DNA of 64,000 nucleotides from Alkalibaculum sporogenes (lineage in GTDB: Bacteria > Bacillota > Clostridia > Eubacteriales > Alkalibacteraceae). Of this stretch, positions 1 to 7,622 are shown piece by piece (position 1 is the first letter of the stretch; each line of letters starts with the position of its first letter). The notes below the pieces were generated by a model. It did no database searches. It had not been told where the DNA came from and was given only the letters and a program-made list of their open reading frames with translations. Both the position numbers and the translations under genes were made by a program. Location: the NCBI RefSeq assembly GCF_009362815.1, contig NZ_WHNX01000004.1:1-64000 (forward strand), written 5' to 3'.

Positions 1-72
1 CATGCATGGTGTAGGTTAGCGTATTTTTATAACAAACGCAAACACGCTCTCGCAGACTGTGTGATAGAACTC

Positions 73-138
73 GAAGATAAACTAAATTTTTGAAACTCGC
101 TACGCTCAAACAGTCAAAAATTCTTAACGTTTATCTTC
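73..138. repeat. Imperfect inverted repeat (hairpin)
   Basis: GAAGATAAAC at 73-82 pairs perfectly with GTTTATCTTC at 129-138, and AATTTTTGA at 85-93 pairs with TCAAAAATT at 114-122. The arms are separated by a small asymmetric internal loop and a 20-nt apical loop. There is no T-tract directly after it, so it is not a standard terminator. It may be a remnant of a small mobile repeat or the transcript end of an upstream gene. Confidence 0.6.
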
Positions 139-231
139 TCCTTCTTTGAATTTAGCGAAGCTACCGTTTGCTCAGTGTTTTAAAAATACTGTATATATTG
201 TTGTGCTTTGTTCTTTGTTATTTAAAGACAA

Positions 232-387
232 ACAAAGATACAAAGATACAAAGATACAAAGATACAAAGATACAAAGATACAAAGATACAAAGATACAAA
301 GATACAAAGATACAAAGATACAAAGATACAAAGACACAAAGACACAAAGACACAAAGACAAAAGATAAAAGATAAAAGATAAAAGAC
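232..387. repeat. Octamer tandem repeat array
   Basis: Twelve perfect copies of ACAAAGAT (232-327) are followed by four copies of ACAAAGAC (328-359), then three copies of the heptamer AAAAGAT and one AAAAGAC (360-387). The array ends about 40 bp before the lpd start codon and is intergenic. Such short arrays change copy number by replication slippage, so length may vary between strains. Confidence 0.95.
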
Positions 388-429
388 TAACTAAAAACCC
401 TAGCTTGCTGGGGAAGTGGAGGTGTTTGG

Positions 430-2151
430 ATGGCAACTGAAATAATTATGCCTAAGGCTGGTATGGATATGGAAGAGGGTACGGTCATAAAATGGTTGAA
501 ACAAGAAGGGGATCAAGTATCTGTTGGAGAGCCGATTTTAGAAATTTTAACTGACAAAGTAAATATGGAGGTTGAAGCTGAGGTTCCTGGAACAATCTTG
601 AAAATAACTGCGTCTGAAGGGGACGTGTTACCTGTATTTACTGTAATTGGTTATATAGGAGATCAAGGTGAAGTAATTAATGATAAGTCACAATCTACTG
701 AAAAAGAATCTGATCCACAAGCAGTGGAATCTAATGAAGATGCAGTGAAAAGGAAAGTAGTTGGCGACAGTAATTATGATGTAGTGGTGCTTGGGGGAGG
801 ACCTGGAGGTTATGTAGCTGCAATTAGAGCTGCTAGTTTAGGAGCTAAAGTTGCTCTTATTGAGAAACAATCTCTTGGAGGTACTTGTTTAAATGTAGGA
901 TGCATTCCAACTAAGACACTTATTAAGAGTGCAGATATTATTCATAGTATTAAACAAGCAGAGTCAATGGGTGTTATGGTGCAAGAACCTGTAATTGATA
1001 TGGTCAAAGTAGTGAAAAATAAAGACAATGTTGTAAGTAAATTAGTGGGTGGTATTACTGGGATTTTAAAATCTCATGATATTAAGGTATACAAGGGAAT
1101 GGGACAAGTAAAAACTGATAAAACTGTTCACATAAAAAGTGGACGTGATGAAGGTCAGGTAGTATCGTTTTCTAAATTAATAATTGCAACTGGTGCTACT
1201 CCGTTAGTTCCACCTATTCCAGGATTGGATGATTCAGGAATTCTTACTAGTACAGAAATACTAGACTTAAAAGATGTTCCTAAAGAATTGATTATTATCG
1301 GTGGAGGTGTAATTGGGTGCGAGTTTGCTACTATATTTAGTTCATTTGGAAGCAAAGTAACTATAGTTGAAATGCTACCAAGGTTACTTCCTAATATGGA
1401 TGCTGACATTTCTACATCTCTAAAAAACTCTTTAACTAAATCAGGTGTAGATGTTATGACATCTGTGAAAGTTGAGAAAGTTGAGAGAAATGGAGATGAA
1501 TATATAGTATCTGTTTCTGGAGAAAAGACTGTTGAACTAAAGGCAAATAAGGTACTGGTTTCTATTGGAAGAAAAGCTTGCCTTGAAGGTTTAGAAGAAT
1601 TAAATCTCAATATGGATAAAGTAGTTGAAGTGAATGAATATTTAGAGACTTCAGTAAAAGATATATACGCTATTGGCGATGTAACTGGTAAAATACAATT
1701 AGCTCATGTTGCATCTGCTCAAGGTATTAAAGCAGCGGAGAATGCTATGGGTAAAGCTAAGAAGATGGATTACAATATAGTACCTAGTTGCATATATACT
1801 ATTCCAGAAATTAGTGCTATTGGTATGACAGAAGATGAAGCTAGAAATAAATATGGCGACATATTTGTAGGTAAATTTCCAATGATTGCAAGTGGTAAAG
1901 CATTAGCGATGGGAGAAACAGAAGGTTTTACAAAAGTAATTGCTGAAAAGAAATATGGAGAGATTTTAGGAGTACACATTATCGGACCAAGTGCTACTGA
2001 AATTATTGGAGAAGCAGCTATTATAATGAAGTTAGAAGGAACGTTGGAAGAATTAGTTGATACTATACACGCACACCCAACAGTATCTGAAACAATTATG
2101 GAAGCTGCACATGATGCATTGGGTGAAGCTATTCATTTGCCGAAAAAGTAG
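430..2151 (+). CDS. lpdA: Dihydrolipoyl dehydrogenase with N-terminal lipoyl domain
   Basis: E3 flavoenzyme that reoxidises dihydrolipoyl groups with NAD+ in 2-oxoacid/acetoin dehydrogenase or glycine cleavage systems. A lipoyl domain occupies about residues 1-77 with the modifiable Lys43 in a TDKV turn; an acidic linker follows, then a full E3 unit. The FAD-binding GGGPGGY lies near residue 121, the redox pair C153/C158 sits in GGTCLNVGC, the NAD-binding GGGVIGCE near 291, and the catalytic H549/E554 in HPTVSE. At 573 aa it is longer than plain E3 because of the fused lipoyl domain, an arrangement known in Firmicutes. No E1/E2 or gcv genes are beside it, so the partner complex is unknown. 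Start fixed by GGAGGTG 6 nt upstream. Confidence 0.93.
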   Translation: MATEIIMPKAGMDMEEGTVIKWLKQEGDQVSVGEPILEILTDKVNMEVEAEVPGTILKITASEGDVLPVFTVIGYIGDQGEVINDKSQSTEKESDPQAVESNEDAVKRKVVGDSNYDVVVLGGGPGGYVAAIRAASLGAKVALIEKQSLGGTCLNVGCIPTKTLIKSADIIHSIKQAESMGVMVQEPVIDMVKVVKNKDNVVSKLVGGITGILKSHDIKVYKGMGQVKTDKTVHIKSGRDEGQVVSFSKLIIATGATPLVPPIPGLDDSGILTSTEILDLKDVPKELIIIGGGVIGCEFATIFSSFGSKVTIVEMLPRLLPNMDADISTSLKNSLTKSGVDVMTSVKVEKVERNGDEYIVSVSGEKTVELKANKVLVSIGRKACLEGLEELNLNMDKVVEVNEYLETSVKDIYAIGDVTGKIQLAHVASAQGIKAAENAMGKAKKMDYNIVPSCIYTIPEISAIGMTEDEARNKYGDIFVGKFPMIASGKALAMGETEGFTKVIAEKKYGEILGVHIIGPSATEIIGEAAIIMKLEGTLEELVDTIHAHPTVSETIMEAAHDALGEAIHLPKK

Positions 2152-2153
2152 GG

Positions 2154-2224
2154 AAAAGGCTATCTCTTAAGTGAACTGACCCTTGCCAAGTAGACAAGAG
2201 TCAGTTTAAAGGGATAGCCTTTTT
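2154..2224 (+). terminator. Terminator with nested double stem after lpd
   Basis: An outer 11-bp stem AAAAGGCTATC (2154-2164) / GATAGCCTTTT (2213-2223) ends in a T run. Inside it, AACTGAC (2174-2180) pairs with GTCAGTT (2200-2206) and CTTG with CAAG above that. It starts 2 bp after the lpd stop codon. The unusually long, branched form is compatible with a simple Rho-independent terminator. Confidence 0.85.
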
Positions 2225-2387
2225 ACGAATAAGATTTGTAAAGGCTAAAGCTGACAAGCGGGTACTTTATAGGAATTTTAATTTGTAATCGTTATACTAA
2301 TGTGGATTTTTTGACAATCAGAGATTAGGGTATATTTGATGTTATAATATAGAGAAAGTAATTAATATATGTAACACAGGAGGTTTT

Positions 2388-3200
2388 ATGGATTATCAAT
2401 TGATATCTACAGATATGGACGGGACTTTACTAAATAGTGAAAAGTTAATTCCTCAAGAAAATATAGAAGCTTTATATAAACTCCAGGATAAAGGTATTAA
2501 AATAATGTTTTCTACTGGAAGAACATTTGAATCTGCTATATCATATGCAGCTTCTATTGATTTAGAACCTTGTATTGCGGGAAGCAATGGTGCAATTGTT
2601 TCTTATGAAGATACGATAGAATCATTCAATTTAGATAAAAATAAAATATTTGAATATGCCAATAAATGTCAAGAAATTGATTTAATTTATCAGATTACTA
2701 CACAGAAATGCAGTTATTTTTACCGGACTTTTGATGTTTTTGATTTATTTTACAAGAGTAATAGCATGGTTAACAACGAGTTTGTATTGGAAAAAGAAAT
2801 GTTTCATGATATAAGTGAAATTAAAAATTTTGAGGATATGAATAATATAATTAAATTTGATATATTTGATAAAAACAATAGGATTAAAGAAATATATAGA
2901 GAATTAGATTATGATATTTTTAATATAGTCATACCAGAAGACTATTATGTTGAACTTACTGGAAAAAAAGTAAATAAGGGAAATGCAGTGAAAAAGGTAG
3001 CAGAGTACTTTGGGATACCAAGTAAAAATATTATGAGTATCGGTGATAGTGGGAACGACATTAGCATGTTTGAATATTCAGGATGTAGTGTGTCTATGGG
3101 CAATGCTCATGGTGATATTAAAAGAAAATCTGATTTTGTGACAGACACTAATGATAATTTTGGGTTTAAAAAAGCACTTGAAATGTTACATATTATTTAG
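2388..3200 (+). CDS. Cof-type HAD-superfamily phosphatase
   Basis: Predicted cytosolic Cof/YidA-like hydrolase acting on small phosphorylated metabolites; the substrate is unknown. HAD motif I is DMDGTLL with nucleophile Asp9 and acid/base Asp11; motif II is the STGR segment near residue 45; motif IV is GDSGNDISMFE near residue 222, where the aspartates bind Mg. The 270-aa length and the C2-type cap between the motifs match the Cof subfamily. AGGAGG (2378-2383) sits 4 nt before ATG. A TATAAT at 2343-2348 may be its -10 box but no well spaced -35 is evident. It is a single-gene unit between two terminators. Confidence 0.9.
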   Translation: MDYQLISTDMDGTLLNSEKLIPQENIEALYKLQDKGIKIMFSTGRTFESAISYAASIDLEPCIAGSNGAIVSYEDTIESFNLDKNKIFEYANKCQEIDLIYQITTQKCSYFYRTFDVFDLFYKSNSMVNNEFVLEKEMFHDISEIKNFEDMNNIIKFDIFDKNNRIKEIYRELDYDIFNIVIPEDYYVELTGKKVNKGNAVKKVAEYFGIPSKNIMSIGDSGNDISMFEYSGCSVSMGNAHGDIKRKSDFVTDTNDNFGFKKALEMLHII

Positions 3201-3210
3201 CTAATTAATA

Positions 3211-3245
3211 AAAATAAAATCTAGCACATGCCTAGATTTTATTTT
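3211..3245 (+). terminator. Rho-independent terminator after Cof phosphatase
   Basis: A perfect 14-bp stem AAAATAAAATCTAG (3211-3224) / CTAGATTTTATTTT (3232-3245) with a 7-nt loop. A-tract on the left and T-tract on the right mean it could work in both directions. Confidence 0.85.
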
Positions 3246-3280
3246 CTATGTAAATATATCTATTTCTCAATCACATAAAA

Positions 3281-3323
3281 CTCCATCTTACGTATATTAT
3301 TATTAAAGGTTTCTAAGATGGAG
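3281..3323 (+). promoter_or_regulatory. Inverted repeat covering the ribosome binding site of the Met-rich gene
   Basis: CTCCATCTTA (3281-3290) is the exact complement of TAAGATGGAG (3314-3323), with a 23-nt loop. The right arm includes the first four bases of the GGAGGTG Shine-Dalgarno (3320-3326). In the transcript this 10-bp stem would compete with ribosome binding; as DNA it could be a spaced operator. Either role is inferred from structure only. Confidence 0.55.
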
Positions 3324-3332
3324 GTGAAAACT

Positions 3333-3887
3333 TTGGAAAAAAAAGATATTAACAGTGAGATAGATTATGTACCTACCGTTGTAGATATTGAAGGTCTACA
3401 AGGGATTAATTCTATGCAAGGAATGCAAAACCTGATGCAAGATATGGGAGATATTGATCCTATGTACAATAATGGCATGGATATGTATAATGCCAATTAT
3501 ATGCAAGATATGTATAATACAGCCCCAATGCAAGGAATGGGACCAATGCAAGGAATGGGACCAATGCAAGGAATGGGACCAATGCAAGGAATGGATCCAA
3601 TGCAAGGAATGGATCCAATGCAAGGAATGGGGCCAATGCAGGGAATGGGACCAATGCAAGGAATGGGGCCAATGCAGGGAATGGACTATATGAACGGATA
3701 TAATTATATGCAAGATGGTAACTGTATGGGAGCTATTAATTGTGTTGCAACTGTGTGTTATATGATGAGTATATTTTTTATGCAAATGTTACAGAGTAAT
3801 TATGGGATGGGGATGTACCCCGCATCAGGCAAAGGTTGTAATTGTATGGATAATAACACATATGATGGATACCCACCAATGTATTAA
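3333..3887 (+). CDS. Met-rich hexapeptide-repeat protein, possibly spore-coat associated
   Basis: Family not recognised. The centre is nine tandem PMQGMG/PMQGMD hexapeptides (DNA period 18 bp, 3525-3686), preceded by an acidic Met/Asn/Gln-rich segment and followed by a Cys-containing segment (NCMGAINCVATVCYM) and a Tyr/Pro/Cys-rich tail ending YPPMY. Low-complexity Met/Gly/Tyr/Cys composition resembles spore coat or other surface structural proteins, but that is only a guess from composition. A TTG start at 3333 is preferred because GGAGGTG (3320-3326) lies 6 nt before it; the upstream in-frame ATG at 3318 overlaps that site. The product would be 184 aa. Copy number of the 18-bp unit is likely to vary. 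Confidence 0.7.
   Translation: MEKKDINSEIDYVPTVVDIEGLQGINSMQGMQNLMQDMGDIDPMYNNGMDMYNANYMQDMYNTAPMQGMGPMQGMGPMQGMGPMQGMDPMQGMDPMQGMGPMQGMGPMQGMGPMQGMDYMNGYNYMQDGNCMGAINCVATVCYMMSIFFMQMLQSNYGMGMYPASGKGCNCMDNNTYDGYPPMY
3525..3686 (+). repeat. Nine 18-bp in-frame tandem repeats
   Basis: Nine consecutive copies of an 18-bp unit (CCAATGCAAGGAATGGGA and close variants) encode PMQGMG or PMQGMD. Differences are mostly third-position changes plus GGA/GAT at the last codon, so the array is recent or being homogenised. Confidence 0.95.
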
Positions 3888-3922
3888 TTATGATTTATTA
3901 CTAGAAAATATATAATGATATT

Positions 3923-3962
3923 AAAAATGTTCGAAGAGAAATATTCACCTTCGAGCATTTTT
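3923..3962. terminator. Bidirectional terminator between convergent genes
   Basis: AAAAATGTTCGAAG (3923-3936) pairs with CTTCGAGCATTTTT (3949-3962) with one G-U pair. It lies between the Met-rich gene and the convergent YlbF-family gene, and A/T tracts on both sides allow use from either strand. Confidence 0.8.
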
Positions 3963-3991
3963 ATGTATTAGGAAGTCCTTAAATTAAATAT

Positions 3992-4327
3992 CTATCCATT
4001 TATAGTTTTATTTAATTCCCTATGTAGTGTATCAAACATTAAAAAAGTTCGTTTTTGAAATTCTGTAATAGATGCAAGGTATTCTTTCATTTCGTTTGTA
4101 GATAGTAGTGTTTTATATTCTACGGTAAGATTTGATAGTAAAGATTGTTTTTTATTGGGTGGAACTTTCATATTCATTATATTCAATTGTTTTGTTTCAT
4201 ATCTCTTTGCGTGTTGACCTAATTTTGAATGAGAGAAAAGCTTTTCTTTCTTATCTTTCATTATTTTATATTCTTTTGTACTTATCAATTCTTTTCCTAA
4301 AGATCTAGCAATATTACTAATACTCAT
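3992..4327 (-). CDS. YlbF/YmcA family protein
   Basis: Small helical protein of the Com_YlbF family. In Bacillus, YlbF and YmcA with YaaT form a complex that adjusts RNase Y and affects competence, sporulation and biofilm formation. Here the IARSLGKELISTKEYK start and the long charged helices fit the family. ATG at 4327 is preferred because GGAGGG lies 7 nt upstream on the minus strand; an upstream TTG would overlap that site. The product is 111 aa. It stands alone, opposite in direction to its neighbours. Function here is inferred from family resemblance. Confidence 0.65.
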   Translation of the reverse strand: MSISNIARSLGKELISTKEYKIMKDKKEKLFSHSKLGQHAKRYETKQLNIMNMKVPPNKKQSLLSNLTVEYKTLLSTNEMKEYLASITEFQKRTFLMFDTLHRELNKTING

Positions 4328-4579
4328 ATAAAAACCCTCCAATTAATGCATTTCTCTATATTATTAGAATAGTATGTAAAAAGTGAATATAAAGTACTTT
4401 CAGAATGCAAAATACAAAATATGTATTTAAAGAAACAAGTGTACTTTTTATAGATTCGTATAAAAATATTGTCATATGTCGATCTAAAACTACTATTAGT
4501 AGCTAAATACCAATCCCACTAGGCTAGGCTATAGAAATATGTTATAATTGGAGCAAAGAAATATAAAAGGAGTTTATGT

Positions 4580-4882
4580 ATGCCAAATTCTAATATGGAT
4601 GCCTATTTGTTTTGTATTCACTGTGATAAAGAAACCAATCATAAAATACACTATAAAAACAATCAAATAAATCAAATTAAATGTACAAATTGTGGTGTAG
4701 AAGTTAAAATAGATCAAGATTATGTGCAAAAGCATTTTAAGGAAGAATTTATTCATAGAGTGTTTACTAAACCCGTTCGGATGACAAAAGAAATGGAGAA
4801 AGATTTAACTGGATTTTTAAGAAGTTTGCCATATCGAGTAGTTTCAAAACCCTTTAGAGTGTACAAGGAGTTTAAAGATTAA
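4580..4882 (+). CDS. Small zinc-ribbon-like protein of unknown function
   Basis: A 100-aa protein with two CxxC pairs, C12/C15 and C35/C38, spaced like a four-cysteine zinc ribbon, followed by a basic C-terminal half ending in a KEFKD tail. It resembles a group of short uncharacterised Clostridia proteins often seen near ispF. AGGAG lies about 6 nt upstream of ATG, and a TATAAT at 4543-4548 is a plausible -10 box. It may be cotranscribed with ispF 42 bp downstream. No catalytic motif is visible. Confidence 0.7.
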   Translation: MPNSNMDAYLFCIHCDKETNHKIHYKNNQINQIKCTNCGVEVKIDQDYVQKHFKEEFIHRVFTKPVRMTKEMEKDLTGFLRSLPYRVVSKPFRVYKEFKD

Positions 4883-4924
4883 TTATCAAACACACTGAAA
4901 CTAATGATACATTGGAGAGTAAAT

Positions 4925-5398
4925 ATGAAAATAGGGATAGGTTATGATGTGCACGAATTAACTAAAGGTCGCAATTTAATTATTGGTGGGGTAAAAATAC
5001 CATATGAAAAAGGACTTTTAGGACATTCCGATGCAGATGTCTTGATTCATGCTATTATGGATGCTATAATAGGTGCTTTAGGATTAGGTGATATAGGTAA
5101 ACATTTTCCTGATACGGATAATAAGTACAAGAATATTGATAGTTTACTCTTATTAGATGAGGTTTATAAAATTTTAAAATCTAAAGGGTATAAAATTCAA
5201 AATTTAGATGGAGTAATCATTGCACAGAGGCCAAAGATGGCTCCATATATTGAAGGTATGAAAAAAAATATAGCTAATATACTGAGATCGTCGTTAGAAG
5301 ATATTAACATAAAAGCAACTACAGAAGAAGGTTTAGGATTTACAGGAAGAGAAGAAGGAATTGCTAGCCAAGTAGTAGTATTGCTAGTAAAAGAGTAA
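4925..5398 (+). CDS. ispF: 2-C-methyl-D-erythritol 2,4-cyclodiphosphate synthase
   Basis: MEP-pathway enzyme converting CDP-methylerythritol 2-phosphate to MEcPP with release of CMP. Metal ligands D8 and H10 are in the GYDVHE motif, and [11 protein letters not shown] and the C-terminal [17 protein letters not shown] loop are diagnostic. ATG at 4925 gives the usual family length (157 aa) and follows GGAGAG; an upstream ATG at 4904 has no ribosome binding site. It heads an ispF-cysS-mrnC run, a common clostridial order. Confidence 0.95.
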   Translation: MKIGIGYDVHELTKGRNLIIGGVKIPYEKGLLGHSDADVLIHAIMDAIIGALGLGDIGKHFPDTDNKYKNIDSLLLLDEVYKILKSKGYKIQNLDGVIIAQRPKMAPYIEGMKKNIANILRSSLEDINIKATTEEGLGFTGREEGIASQVVVLLVKE

Positions 5399-5440
5399 GT
5401 GTGTAGCTATGTATAGTCAGAAGGATTTAAGGAGAATAAA

Positions 5441-6847
5441 ATGAGATTATATAATACTTTAAAACAAAGAAAAGAAGAATTTATACCAATAAATGAAAAG
5501 CATGTAAAAATGTATGTGTGTGGTCCTACTGTCTACAATTTTTTCCACATCGGTAATGCGCGACCCTTTATTGTATTTGATGTCCTAAGGCGTTATTTTG
5601 AATATATAGGATATAAGGTAGAGTATATACAAAATTTCACTGATGTTGATGATAAAATTATTAATAAAGCATTTGAAGAAGGGATATCGCCTACAGAAGT
5701 TTCAGAAAAATATATAAAAGAATATTTTGTCGATGCAGATGGACTAGGAGTTAATCGTGCTACTGCTCATCCAAAAGTAAGCGAGAATATTGATGCCATT
5801 ATTAATATGATAGAAAAACTAATAGAAAATGGATTAGCTTACGATGTTGATGGAAATGTGTACTATCGAGTTGCTAAATTCAAGAGTTATGGTAAGCTGT
5901 CAAAACAAGCTACTAAAGATTTAGAAAACGGTGCAAGTGGAAGAATACTGATAAATACAGAAAAAGAAGACCCACTGGATTTCGCCCTTTGGAAAAAAGA
6001 AAAATCTGGTGAACTCTCATGGGATAGTCCATGGGGTAAAGGAAGGCCTGGTTGGCATATTGAATGCTCAGCTATGAGTAGAAAATTCTTAGGTGATACT
6101 ATAGACATACATGGTGGAGGACAAGATTTAATTTTTCCCCATCATGAAAATGAGATAGCCCAATCTGAAGGGACTACGAATAAACCTTTTGCAAATTATT
6201 GGATTCACAATGGATATATTAATATAAATAATGAAAAAATGTCTAAATCAAAAGGTAATTTCTTCACAATTCGAGATATTTCCCAGGAAATCGATTTGGA
6301 AGTGGTAAGGTTCTTTATATTAAGTGCACAATATAGAAATCCCATAAACTTTAGCAAAGACTTACTAAAACAGGCTAATACAGCATTAAGTAGGTTGTAT
6401 AATACTAGAGATAATTTGTTGTTTTTATTAGAAAACAATCGAAATGTAGATAATGAAGGAAAAATTGAAGATTGGGTTATAAGCCTTTCAAAGTACAAGA
6501 AGTCATTTAAAGAATCTATGGATGACGATCTAAATACTGCGGAAGCATTAGCAGTTTTATTTGAATTATCAAAAGAAATTAATTCAAGTATCGATGAAAG
6601 TACTAATAGGAAATCTTTAGAGGAGTGTATAAGTATATTTAATGAACTAACTAATGTTCTTGGAGTTGTTAGTAAAAACAAAGAGAAACTGCTAGATGTG
6701 GAAATTGAAGAAATGATTGAGAGAAGACAAATAGCGAGAATAAACAAAGATTTTGCCATGTCTGATTTAATAAGAGATGAACTTAAAGAAAAGGGAATTA
6801 TATTAGAAGATACTAGAGATGGTGTGAAGTGGAAGCGTGTTCAATGA
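5441..6847 (+). CDS. cysS: Cysteinyl-tRNA synthetase
   Basis: Class I aminoacyl-tRNA synthetase that charges tRNA-Cys in the cytosol. The zinc/substrate cysteine C27 (VCGPTV), a HIGN signature at 36-39, the WHIECSAMS and HHENEIAQSE zinc/active-site segments, and KMSKS near residue 265 are all present. Length 468 aa is typical. AAGGAG precedes ATG. Only 42 bp separate it from ispF and there is no room for a T-box leader, so it is probably read from the ispF promoter. Its stop overlaps the mrnC start. Confidence 0.97.
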   Translation: MRLYNTLKQRKEEFIPINEKHVKMYVCGPTVYNFFHIGNARPFIVFDVLRRYFEYIGYKVEYIQNFTDVDDKIINKAFEEGISPTEVSEKYIKEYFVDADGLGVNRATAHPKVSENIDAIINMIEKLIENGLAYDVDGNVYYRVAKFKSYGKLSKQATKDLENGASGRILINTEKEDPLDFALWKKEKSGELSWDSPWGKGRPGWHIECSAMSRKFLGDTIDIHGGGQDLIFPHHENEIAQSEGTTNKPFANYWIHNGYININNEKMSKSKGNFFTIRDISQEIDLEVVRFFILSAQYRNPINFSKDLLKQANTALSRLYNTRDNLLFLLENNRNVDNEGKIEDWVISLSKYKKSFKESMDDDLNTAEALAVLFELSKEINSSIDESTNRKSLEECISIFNELTNVLGVVSKNKEKLLDVEIEEMIERRQIARINKDFAMSDLIRDELKEKGIILEDTRDGVKWKRVQ

Positions 6848-7269
6848 ACAATATTAAAAATAGCTTTTCAAAACAAAGTTCGCCTTTAGAAGTTAAAATG
6901 ATGAATCCTTTAACTTTAGCATATATAGGTGATGCAGTATATGAAATATACATTAGAAAGTACTTAATTATGAATTATACAAGCAAAGTTAATGAGTTAA
7001 ATAAAAAATGTGTTAAATTTGTTAGAGCAACTGCTCAGTGTGAAGCTGTTATATCTATTATGGATCAACTAGATGAGGAAGAATTGAAGGTTGTTAAACG
7101 TGGTAGAAATGCTAGTCCCAAAACTGTTCCTAAGAATACACAATTAATTGATTATAAGATGTCTTCAGGTTTTGAGGCATTACTTGGGTACTTATATCTT
7201 ACAGGTAATATAGAAAGACTAGAATATATAATCGAAAAAGCCATATTAAAAACCCTAGATGAAAGCTAG
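6844..7269 (+). CDS. mrnC: Mini-ribonuclease III
   Basis: RNase III-like nuclease lacking the double-stranded RNA-binding domain; matures 23S rRNA ends in Firmicutes. The NPLTLAYIGDAVYE signature contains the catalytic Asp30, and the acidic partner is in the SSGFEALLGYLYL helix. The ATG overlaps the cysS TGA (ATGA), giving 141 aa. Translational coupling with cysS is likely. The last 30 bases of the gene form the left arm of a terminator. Confidence 0.94.
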   Translation: MNNIKNSFSKQSSPLEVKMMNPLTLAYIGDAVYEIYIRKYLIMNYTSKVNELNKKCVKFVRATAQCEAVISIMDQLDEEELKVVKRGRNASPKTVPKNTQLIDYKMSSGFEALLGYLYLTGNIERLEYIIEKAILKTLDES

Positions 7270-7287
7270 GGTTTTTAATATGGCTTT
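7240..7287 (+). terminator. Terminator overlapping the 3' end of mrnC
   Basis: A perfect 19-bp stem, GCCATATTAAAAACCCTAG (7240-7258) with CTAGGGTTTTTAATATGGC (7266-7284), with a 7-nt loop. The left arm is entirely coding and the stop codon is in the right arm, so terminator and coding end are superimposed. Confidence 0.85.
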
Positions 7288-7622
7288 ACTATATATAATT
7301 ACCACTATAATTTGAGCCATACTGATCTACATTTACAAACTAACTATCATGATAAACTTAGTTAATAAAAAATTACACACTATTAAGTATTTGCGATGTA
7401 CCCTTATTATACTTAGGAGGGCTATTAGGGTAAAAAAAATAAAAAGAACATAGGGTTCCTTATGAAAGTGTCGAAGGCGCTTTTTTAGGTTCTAATATAA
7501 TTCAGAAAATTTTGTATAATAAAAGCAATAAAACATAAAATAACCTTAGAAAATTCGAACTATCTTTATAATGATTACCAAATTACATCGGTAGTTCGCA
7601 AAATTTGCAGGAGGGTTTTATA
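7270..7622. other. Non-coding gap between mrnC and sleB
   Basis: After the terminator no gene is supported. A weak hairpin AAAGTG/CGCTTT with a T6 run (7465-7486) could be a second terminator or attenuator. A TATAAT at 7515-7520 lacks a matching -35. CGAACTA (7556-7562) and TAGTTCG (7592-7598) form a small inverted repeat before sleB. A forespore (sigma-G) promoter would be expected for sleB but could not be assigned with confidence. Confidence 0.45.

Larger units (their letters stand above)
1..429. other. Leader region before lpd: long hairpin and short tandem repeats
   Basis: No gene is supported here. The first 72 bases show nothing recognisable. A long imperfect inverted repeat follows at 73-138, then an octamer array at 232-387, then a normal ribosome binding site (GGAGGTG, 417-423) for the next gene. 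Open frames through the array are repeats of KDTKIQRY-like residues created by the octamers and have no ribosome binding site. No clear promoter for lpd could be picked out. Confidence 0.6.

Noticed and set aside
232-387. Possible CRISPR array
   Set aside because: Units are 7-8 bp with no spacers; simple tandem repeat.
146-436. Open frames on both strands through the octamer array
   Set aside because: They consist of repeat-derived residues, have no ribosome binding site, and differ in every frame only because the octamer shifts the reading phase.
2311-2348. TTGACA and TATAAT before the Cof phosphatase as a promoter pair
   Set aside because: Spacing is 26 bp, too long; only the TATAAT is mentioned.
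3396-3785. Antisense open frame rich in His-Ser-Leu-His-Trp repeats
   Set aside because: Shadow of the Met-rich repeat gene; no ribosome binding site.
5399-5440. T-box leader for cysS
   Set aside because: Only 42 bp separate it from ispF and no T-box sequence is present.
7411-7450. Small gene after an AGGAGGG-like site in the mrnC-sleB gap
   Set aside because: No start codon at suitable spacing and a stop after about ten codons.
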